A DNA stretch of 5,569 nt, from NCBI GenBank assembly GCA_020201295.1, contig JAIVHA010000002.1, forward strand, positions 16,828-22,396, given 5' to 3'. The notes under the pieces are model-generated. The model saw only the letters and a program-made list of their open reading frames with translations, ran no database searches and was not told the origin of the DNA. Shown here piece after piece: positions 1 to 4,893 of the stretch. The DNA is from Lysobacteraceae bacterium. GTDB taxonomy: Bacteria; Pseudomonadota; Gammaproteobacteria; DSM-19610. Position 1 is the stretch's first letter; every line of letters begins with the position of its first letter. Position numbers and translations under genes: made by a program.

Positions 1-194
1 ATAAGGCGCCTTCACTGCTCAAGGTCACCGGCAGTGTACTGGCCAGTTTTTTCGGTGTGCAGAGCAGTCGCAAGCACGAGGAGGATTTCACCCAGGGCCG
101 GCCCGCGGCCTATATCCTCATCGGCCTGGGGGCCACCTTGCTGTTCATCCTCGTCCTGTGGGGGGTGGTGCAGCTGGTGGTGGGTCTGGCCTAG
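1..194 (+). CDS. DUF2970 family small membrane protein (3' part, N-terminus off the window)
   Basis: An open frame enters from the left edge; codons are in phase from position 3 and end at TAG 192-194, giving 63 visible residues. The visible protein has a short amphipathic start, the run SVLASFFGVQSS, a charged stretch (RKHEEDFTQG), and one hydrophobic helix from about residue 37 to the C-terminus. This is the pattern of the DUF2970 family (about 65-80 residues, one C-terminal membrane span), so only a few N-terminal residues are probably missing. From general family knowledge, DUF2970 genes in beta- and gammaproteobacteria often lie beside aa3-type cytochrome oxidase and assembly genes, so an oxidase cluster may lie to the left. 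The molecular function is unknown. It converges on the subunit IV-like gene, and the two stop codons share CTAG at 191-194. The family call is fairly secure from the FFGVQSS and C-terminal helix pattern. Confidence 0.8.
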   Translation, partial: KAPSLLKVTGSVLASFFGVQSSRKHEEDFTQGRPAAYILIGLGATLLFILVLWGVVQLVVGLA

Positions 195-475
195 TCCAGG
201 CCGATGAAATAGGCCACCCAGATCAGCGCAATGACGATGAACAGGTAGGAGAACATCAGGATACGCCAGAACGGGCGCACCCGGATCAGGCCCATGAAGA
301 AATCCACCACCATCTGCCCCTTCAAAAGGGTCGAGAACAGGATGGCGGAGACGACGGTCAGGCCCCCCAGTTTCATCTGGCCGACGCCCCAGGCGGCGAG
401 GGTCAGGGCAAGCAGGACCAGCAATACCCAGGTGCAGGGACGGATCCGGTGGTTCGATGCGTGGGTCTGCTGCAT
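191..475 (-). CDS. Cytochrome c oxidase subunit IV / NorF-like small membrane protein
   Basis: A 94-residue protein with three predicted membrane helices at about residues 15-34, 37-53 and 70-91. It carries the family pattern of a Lys after helix 2 (LLKGQMVVDFFMGL) and a WR at the start of helix 3 (PFWRILMF). This matches the prokaryotic COX4/CyoD/NorF-type accessory subunit in size and topology. Such subunits stabilise or help assemble heme-copper oxidases or nitric oxide reductases in the inner membrane and bind no cofactor themselves. The frame is open back to 544, but those 23 extra codons lie inside the subunit III gene. The ATG at 475 is preferred because it has GAGG six bases upstream and gives the normal family length. 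It starts 8 bp after the subunit III stop, so the two are almost certainly co-transcribed and translationally coupled. NorF and generic COX IV cannot be separated by sequence alone; the NorE-like partner favours NorF-like. Confidence 0.83.
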   Translation of the reverse strand: MQQTHASNHRIRPCTWVLLVLLALTLAAWGVGQMKLGGLTVVSAILFSTLLKGQMVVDFFMGLIRVRPFWRILMFSYLFIVIALIWVAYFIGLD

Positions 476-481
476 GGCTTG

Positions 482-485
482 CCTC
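482..485 (-). promoter_or_regulatory. Ribosome binding site of the subunit IV-like gene, overlapping the subunit III stop
   Basis: On the minus strand GAGG lies six bases before the ATG at 475. It overlaps the TGA stop (484-486) of the preceding subunit III gene. Ribosomes finishing subunit III therefore arrive at the next start site, the usual layout for translational coupling of a 1:1 pair. This site decides the start at 475 over the longer open frame. Confidence 0.75.
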
Positions 486-1074
486 AGCGGATGACGTAGA
501 CCAGGGGAAAAAGAATGATCCACAGCAGATCGATCATGTGCCAATACGAGGCGCCGGTTTCCACGCCGGTGTGGTCATGGGCGCTGTAGCCGCCCCTGCG
601 GGCCTTGAGCACGATGGCGGCCAGGATCACCATGGCCATGATCACGTGCATGAAGTGGAAGAAGGTCAGCGACAGGTAGAACATGAAGAAGGTGTTGGTC
701 TCCATGCCGATCCCGGCGGCATCGGCCTGGTAGAACTCCACCATCTTGACGACCAGGAACAGGGCGCCCATGGCGATGGCGGCATAGAGCCAGAGTACAC
801 AGCGCTTGCGGTCATCCACGCGGATGGCCGCGACCGCGCGCACCACGAAGTAACTGCTGGTGATCAGGATCAGGGTGTTGACCGCGCCCGAGAGCTGGTT
901 GATCTGCAACTGCGAGGCATTGAACATCTCCACGTTGGCGCTGCGCGCGAAGGCGTAGGCCAGGAAGAAGATCCCGAATACCAGCAGCTCGGCGAAGATG
1001 AAGATCCAGAGGGCAAAATCACCCGGTGGATAGTAGCCTTCTGGCTCGGGTGTAGGGCTGACGACATCACTCAT
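484..1074 (-). CDS. Heme-copper oxidase subunit III, NorE-like
   Basis: A 196-residue membrane protein with five predicted helices (about 20-42, 62-84, 93-113, 127-156, 176-196). The subunit III family signature is clear: PPGDFALWIFIFAELLVFG in helix 1, NTLILITSSYFV in helix 2, KMVEFY ending helix 3, TFFHFMHV in helix 4 (H140, H143), and E172 with YWHMIDLLW (H179, D182) in helix 5. Classical aa3 subunit III has seven helices and about 260-290 residues. This five-helix form matches the NorE/CyoC-length group, and helices 1 and 2 read most like NorE. NorE is an accessory subunit linked to nitric oxide reductase; related short subunits III serve quinol or cytochrome c oxidases. No catalytic subunit lies in the window. 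The ATG at 1074 has no convincing Shine-Dalgarno sequence and follows a 23-bp dyad directly. The family is certain; the NorE assignment is an inference. Confidence 0.88.
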   Translation of the reverse strand: MSDVVSPTPEPEGYYPPGDFALWIFIFAELLVFGIFFLAYAFARSANVEMFNASQLQINQLSGAVNTLILITSSYFVVRAVAAIRVDDRKRCVLWLYAAIAMGALFLVVKMVEFYQADAAGIGMETNTFFMFYLSLTFFHFMHVIMAMVILAAIVLKARRGGYSAHDHTGVETGASYWHMIDLLWIILFPLVYVIR

Positions 1075-1075
1075 G

Positions 1076-1098
1076 AAGAAGCATCCAGTATGCTTCTT
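1076..1098 (-). promoter_or_regulatory. Perfect 9-bp dyad, possible NsrR-type operator, just upstream of the subunit III start
   Basis: On the minus strand AAGAAGCAT, a five-base spacer (ACTGG) and ATGCTTCTT form a perfect inverted repeat 23 bp long, ending one base before the ATG. It covers the start point predicted from the promoter at 1099-1127. A symmetric 23-bp site over the transcription start is typical of a dimeric repressor operator. It has the length of the E. coli-type NsrR site (11-1-11, outer half-site AAGATGCAT) and matches 16 of its 22 specified bases, but lacks the inner TT/AA bases. If transcribed, it could also form a hairpin occluding the start codon. There is no T-tract after it, so it is not a good terminator. 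Confidence 0.5.
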
Positions 1099-1127
1099 AC
1101 GCTACGCGACCGTGTTACGAGCGTCAA
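1099..1127 (-). promoter_or_regulatory. Predicted sigma70-type promoter for the subunit III/IV pair
   Basis: On the minus strand TTGACG (1127-1122) is followed by an exact 17-base spacer and TAGCGT (1104-1099). The -35 box matches the consensus at five of six positions and the -10 box at three of six, including its first two bases and its last. The start point would fall near 1092, inside the dyad, giving a very short leader. The promoter lies in the 64-bp gap after herA, so the oxidase pair could be expressed apart from herA. Predicted by eye only. Confidence 0.45.
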
Positions 1128-1138
1128 CCGACAGGTAC

Positions 1139-2782
1139 CTAGCGGCGCTGCAGCCGCCAGCGTTGCACGATTTCGTCCACGTCCAGGTCATCTGGCCCGC
1201 TGCGCCAGTGCTGGAAGTAATCCACGTCCTCGCTGCGTGGTGTCGGGTCGGGTCGGCGGAACTGGAAGCGCGTCGCCAGTGGCACGGCCTCGCCCAGGGC
1301 CATCACCTCGCCGCGACCCAGGGCGGCCAGGATGTTGATCAGATCCCGTTCCCCTTCCGGTACCAGCTCGCGGATGTAGCGCTGGTCATCGGGGTTGGTC
1401 ATGCGCATGCACAGAAAGGTGCCGCATTGGGACAGTACTGTTTCCGACAATTCGTGGGGCCGTTGGCTCACCACGCCCAGGGATACACCGTACTTGCGCC
1501 CCTCCTTGGCGATGCGTTCCATGGACAGGCGGGTGCCCTCGTAGCGGGTGTTGTGGGCGCGCGGAATATAGGTGTGGGCCTCTTCGCACACCAGCAACAG
1601 GGGAAATTCCTGGTAGCGCGGGTTCCAGTAGTTGAACTCGAAGGCCAGGCGGCCGATCTGGGCGGAGATGGTGGGTCGCACATCGAAGGGGATGGCGCTG
1701 AGATCGATGACGGTGATCTGACGTTTTTCGTCCCCCAGGCCGACGAATTCCCGCAGCAGGCCCGCCAGGGTGTTGGAGTGGGTGCGCAGTTTCGGCTTGA
1801 GCAGAAAGTCGTAGCGGCTGTCATTGAAACGACTTTGCAGCTTGACCAGGAATTCGTCGAAATGGCCGAACAGTACCCCCTTGGATTTACCGAAGTCACC
1901 CTTCTGCGAATTGGCGGCCTTGAAGTACTGGTACATCTCCACCAGGGAAAAATACACCGGCGAGTCGATGGACATGCCCTGGGCGAACAGTTCCGGGTTG
2001 GCCTTTTTTTTCAGGTCGCGGACGGTTTCGCGCAGCAGGGCGATCTGGGTGGAGGCGTGGGGGTCGTCGCGGTCGATGAGCAGGTCGATCAGCTCCGCGT
2101 AGGTCATCAGCCAATAGGGGATTTCCAGCTGGCGGGCATCCACATAGTGCATGACGGCCGGGTCGAAGGCCGATTGCAGATTACCCGCGTCGTCGTGCCA
2201 GCAGTATTCCCCGTGCAGGTCGAGCAGAATGACATGGGCCTTGGGCATCACCTGGATGGTGCGTTGAAGCAGGCTGGCGACGGTCCAGGACTTGCCGGAA
2301 CCCGACTGGCCAAGAATGGCGAAATGGCGGCCGAACATGCGGCCCGGGTCGAGGCAGACCTCCAGATCGGGGTGGGTGTGCAGGTGCCCCAGGCTGAATC
2401 CCTTGTCCCGGTGCTGCTCGAAAATGACGCGCACCTGGTTGCTGCCGACCGCGTGGACCTCGGCACCCACGGCGGGAAAGTGGCGGATGCCGCGCTGGAA
2501 CTGTCCCTGCGCGTCCACCTCGCCGAGGGGCAGCAGTTCCAGGGCCTGGCCGCCCGCTGTGTCGGATGCGCCAGGCACCGTCTGCATGCGGGTCACGGTG
2601 GCCAGGATATGAATGTCCTGCTGGCGAATGGCCACATGGGAAGACAGTTGGCCCACCAGCACCTCCTCGCCATCCACCTGGACCATGATGCCGCTCGCCC
2701 CGCCTTCCAGGCACAGGCGCGCGGTGAAGCTTTGCCCCTGGATGTCCGTGAGGTGGCCGATGAGGGTTGTGGAATGGGTCAT
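1139..2782 (-). CDS. HerA-type hexameric ATPase / DNA translocase (DUF87 family)
   Basis: A 547-residue P-loop ATPase of the HerA/FtsK superfamily. The N-terminal ~110 residues are beta-rich and fit a HAS-barrel. The Walker A motif GQSGSGKS is at 158-165, followed by LLDLHGEY (186-193), a HerA-family marker. An insert-rich helical region (about 225-330) precedes the Walker B motif LLLVCEEAH at 395-403. Then come a basic stretch, RIAKEGRKYG (423-432), VVSQRPHEL with Q440, and SQCGTFLCMRMTNPDDQ (451-467), the sensor and arginine-finger region. All catalytic motifs look intact. HerA proteins form hexameric rings that pump DNA, in archaea with the NurA nuclease for end resection; some bacterial relatives pair with SIR2 or nucleases in defence. 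No partner is visible here: the neighbours are oxidase subunits and a divergent RNA helicase, so the role is open. The ATG at 2782 has a strong Shine-Dalgarno site. A run of eight A encodes lysines 258-260. Confidence 0.88.
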   Translation of the reverse strand: MTHSTTLIGHLTDIQGQSFTARLCLEGGASGIMVQVDGEEVLVGQLSSHVAIRQQDIHILATVTRMQTVPGASDTAGGQALELLPLGEVDAQGQFQRGIRHFPAVGAEVHAVGSNQVRVIFEQHRDKGFSLGHLHTHPDLEVCLDPGRMFGRHFAILGQSGSGKSWTVASLLQRTIQVMPKAHVILLDLHGEYCWHDDAGNLQSAFDPAVMHYVDARQLEIPYWLMTYAELIDLLIDRDDPHASTQIALLRETVRDLKKKANPELFAQGMSIDSPVYFSLVEMYQYFKAANSQKGDFGKSKGVLFGHFDEFLVKLQSRFNDSRYDFLLKPKLRTHSNTLAGLLREFVGLGDEKRQITVIDLSAIPFDVRPTISAQIGRLAFEFNYWNPRYQEFPLLLVCEEAHTYIPRAHNTRYEGTRLSMERIAKEGRKYGVSLGVVSQRPHELSETVLSQCGTFLCMRMTNPDDQRYIRELVPEGERDLINILAALGRGEVMALGEAVPLATRFQFRRPDPTPRSEDVDYFQHWRSGPDDLDVDEIVQRWRLQRR

Positions 2783-2789
2783 CTACTGT

Positions 2790-2794
2790 CTCCC
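2790..2794 (-). promoter_or_regulatory. Ribosome binding site of the HerA-type ATPase gene
   Basis: On the minus strand GGGAG sits seven bases upstream of the ATG at 2782, within AGGGAGACAG. It is a strong, well-spaced Shine-Dalgarno sequence and fixes the start of the gene. Confidence 0.7.
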
Positions 2795-2837
2795 TGTAGC
2801 GGTATTCAGACTGTTTCGGCCGTTTTGGGTAAATCCT

Positions 2838-2916
2838 CAGGCCTAGGAGCCTGTCGGACTTAGGACTGATCTCGGCAACTGCTCCATGCGTTGCTCTACC
2901 TCCTGCATCCATGCAG
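2838..2916. repeat. Atypical repeat-like stretch between the HerA start and the helicase gene
   Basis: This stretch has an inverted repeat CAGGC/GCCTG (2838-2842 and 2849-2853, around CTAGGA), a short direct repeat GGACT-TA-GGACT (2856-2867), and a near-palindrome CTGCAT-CC-ATGCAG (2903-2916). Its left edge, read on the minus strand as AAGTCCGACAGGCTCCTAG, looks to me like the end of a dispersed element seen in proteobacterial genomes, but I cannot confirm this. No matching right end or target duplication is visible. It lies exactly where the N-terminal coding part of the helicase should be. Confidence 0.35.
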
Positions 2917-4750
2917 TCGTACTGCGCCGGTGGGAGAGCGGTCCATTTTTCCGATCCTTTTCGTCCCCATCCAGGCCCGCACCATTCCCCTGCTGCTGGA
3001 AGGACGCGACCTGGTGGGCCAGGCCCAGACCGGCACCGGCAAGACGGCGGCCTTCGCCCTGCCCATGCTGGCGCGCATCGACCTGAAGAACAGCGCCACC
3101 CAGGTGCTGGTGCTGGCGCCCACCCGCGAGCTGGCCATCCAGGTGGCCGAGGCCTTCCAGCGCTATGCCACCCACATGAAGGGCTTCCACGTGCTGCCCA
3201 TCTATGGCGGCCAGGACTATGGCACCCAGCTGCGCGCCCTCAAGCGCGGCGCCCAGGTGGTGGTGGGTACCCCGGGACGGGTCATGGACCATATGCGCAA
3301 GGGTACACTCAAGCTCGATACGCTGCAGGCCCTGGTGCTGGATGAAGCCGATGAAATGCTGCGCATGGGTTTCATCGACGATGTGGAATGGGTGCTGAGC
3401 CAGACCCCGCCGACCCGCCAGGTGGCCCTGTTCTCGGCCACCATGCCCGAGGCCATTCGCCGTATCGCCAAGCAGCACCTCGACAAGCCGGAAGAGGTCA
3501 CCGTCAAGCACCAGAAGGCCACGGCCAACCTGATCCGCCAGCGTTTCTGGATGGTCAGCGGCTTCCACAAGCTCGACGCCCTGACCCGTATCCTCGAGTT
3601 CGAGACCTTCGACGGCATGATCATCTTCGTGCGCACCAAGAACGCCACCACCGAGCTGGCGGAGAAACTGCAGGCACGCGGCTACGCCGTGGAAGCCCTG
3701 AGCGGCGACATCGCCCAGGCGCAGCGCGAGCGTACCGTGGACCGCCTGAAGAAGGGCAAGATCGACATCCTGGTGGCCACCGACGTGGTGGCGCGCGGCC
3801 TGGACGTGGACCGCATCAGCCACATCATCAACTACGACATCCCCTACGATACCGAATCCTACGTGCACCGCATCGGCCGCACCGGCCGCGCCGGTCGTAC
3901 GGGCGACGCCATCCTGTTCGTGGCGCCACGCGAGCGGCGCCTGCTGCAGGCCATCGAGCACGCCACCGGGCAGCGCATCGAGCCCATGGAGCTGCCGTCC
4001 ACGGAGGTCATCAACGACCAGCGCATCTCCCGCTTCAAGCAGCGCATCACCGACACCCTGGCCACGGAGGAGATCGGCTTCTTCTACCAGCTGATCGAGC
4101 AGTACCAGCAGGAGCACAATGTGCCAGCCATGGAAGTCGCCGCCGCGCTGGCGGTGCTGTTGCAGGGCGACCAGCCCCTGCTACTGGAAAAGGCCAAGAC
4201 CCCGGCGCGGGAAAACCGCGACACCACGGCACGGCCACGCCGCGAGCGCGAGGACCGGCCGGAGCGAGGCGCGCGGCCGGAACGTGCCGAACGCGCGCCC
4301 GGCAAGCGACGTCGCGAGGCAGGTGAGGGTGAGGCCGTGGACATGGAACGCTACCGTATCGAGGTGGGCCATGCCCACGGGGCGGCCCCGGGCAACATCG
4401 TCGGCGCCATCGCCAATGAGGCCGGCCTCGACAGCCAGTACATCGGCCGCATCGATATCCAGGACGACTACAGCCTGGTCGACCTGCCCGCGGGCATGCC
4501 CGAGGACATCTTCACCATCCTGCGTGTCACCCGCGTGGCCGGCCGGCCGCTGCAGATCAGCAAGCAGGGCGGCGAGCGCCCGGTCACCCGGCGCAAGGAA
4601 GGCGGTGACGACAAGCCCAAGCGCGATTTCAAACCCCGGCCCGCTGCGCCCGGTGCCAAGGCCAAGCCCGGGGGCAAGCCCAAGGTGAGGACCGCTGCCG
4701 CCAAGGACAAGGGCAAACCCAAGACGCCGCGCAAGCCGCGTCCGGAGTAA
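2891..4750 (+). CDS. deaD: DeaD/CsdA-type DEAD-box ATP-dependent RNA helicase, N-terminus atypical or truncated
   Basis: From the TTG at 2891 the frame gives 619 residues. Helicase motifs are complete: AQTGTGKT (45-52), PTRELA (77-82), TPGR (127-130), DEAD (151-154), SAT (182-184), IIFVRT (244-249), ATDVVARGLDV (296-306) and HRIGRTGRAG (326-335). An Arg/Glu-rich linker (about 440-485) leads to a DbpA-type RNA-binding domain (about 486-557, YRIEVGHAHG through AGRPLQIS), then a Lys/Pro-rich basic tail. This architecture and length match CsdA/DeaD, which unwinds RNA in ribosome assembly and cold adaptation. Family similarity begins abruptly at PIQ (26-28). The preceding residues lack the usual Phe, the LGL...LL.AL helix and the Gly-Tyr of the Q motif, and no other frame supplies them. 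The start is uncertain: TTG 2891 and GTG 2930 lack a ribosome site; an ATT at 2945 has GGAGAG six bases upstream. The gene may be 5'-truncated and poorly expressed, or reach a start I cannot recognise. Confidence 0.82.
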   Translation: MLYLLHPCSRTAPVGERSIFPILFVPIQARTIPLLLEGRDLVGQAQTGTGKTAAFALPMLARIDLKNSATQVLVLAPTRELAIQVAEAFQRYATHMKGFHVLPIYGGQDYGTQLRALKRGAQVVVGTPGRVMDHMRKGTLKLDTLQALVLDEADEMLRMGFIDDVEWVLSQTPPTRQVALFSATMPEAIRRIAKQHLDKPEEVTVKHQKATANLIRQRFWMVSGFHKLDALTRILEFETFDGMIIFVRTKNATTELAEKLQARGYAVEALSGDIAQAQRERTVDRLKKGKIDILVATDVVARGLDVDRISHIINYDIPYDTESYVHRIGRTGRAGRTGDAILFVAPRERRLLQAIEHATGQRIEPMELPSTEVINDQRISRFKQRITDTLATEEIGFFYQLIEQYQQEHNVPAMEVAAALAVLLQGDQPLLLEKAKTPARENRDTTARPRREREDRPERGARPERAERAPGKRRREAGEGEAVDMERYRIEVGHAHGAAPGNIVGAIANEAGLDSQYIGRIDIQDDYSLVDLPAGMPEDIFTILRVTRVAGRPLQISKQGGERPVTRRKEGGDDKPKRDFKPRPAAPGAKAKPGGKPKVRTAAAKDKGKPKTPRKPRPE

Positions 4751-4782
4751 GGACCTGCGGCCCGCTGGACCAACTCTATACT

Positions 4783-4842
4783 CGTCATTCCGGCGAATGC
4801 CGGAATCCATAGAGGTCTGGATGCCCGCCTCGTGGAATGTCG
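4783..4842. repeat. Two-hairpin intergenic dispersed repeat (CATTCCGGC...GCCGGAAT type)
   Basis: The left arm is a perfect 8-bp hairpin, ATTCCGGC (4787-4794), loop GAAT, GCCGGAAT (4799-4806). The right half, CTGGATGCCCGCCTCGTGGAAT (4818-4838 region), is a decayed version of the CTGGATTCCCGCC...GGGAAT unit. The outer ends CGTCATTCC (4783-4791) and GGAATGTCG (4834-4842) pair with one mismatch, so the whole unit can fold back on itself. This is a common type of REP-like intergenic repeat in proteobacteria. It lies between two convergent genes and may act as a bidirectional transcription barrier, though there is no T-tract. Confidence 0.7.
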
Positions 4843-4893
4843 TGTCTCGCGTATTGAGGGATAGGCCCGGCAGACCAGCGTTGGTGCTCACCC

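Noticed and set aside
476..544. N-terminal extension of the subunit IV-like protein
   Set aside because: These 23 codons lie inside the subunit III gene, and the internal ATG at 475 has a good ribosome site and gives the family length.
1076..1098. Intrinsic terminator for the HerA-type gene
   Set aside because: The stem is only modestly GC-rich, no T-tract follows on the minus strand, and the ATG comes one base later.
1115..1127. FNR/DNR-like box (TTGAC-N4-GTAAC) upstream of subunit III
   Set aside because: The second half differs at two positions from the expected inverted half, and the sequence is better explained as a -35 element.
457..1338. 293-codon plus-strand open frame opposite the oxidase subunit gene
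   Set aside because: Antisense shadow; its His/Asp/Glu-rich translation is the complement of hydrophobic membrane codons.
1073..2863. 596-codon plus-strand open frame opposite the HerA-type gene
   Set aside because: Its translation is rich in His, Gln, Gly and Val with no family motifs, as expected of the antisense of a GC-rich gene. The minus strand carries complete HerA motifs and a good ribosome site.
2783..2890. Promoter for the HerA-type gene or the helicase
   Set aside because: Only weak hexamers (such as TTTACC) were found, none paired with a credible second box at 16-18 bases.
2843..4117. 424-codon minus-strand open frame opposite the helicase gene
   Set aside because: It has no recognisable domain or ribosome site, and it mirrors an intact DEAD-box coding frame.
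4751..4782. Terminator directly after the helicase stop
   Set aside because: GCGGCCCGC has a one-base loop and no T-tract; no stable terminator hairpin can be drawn.
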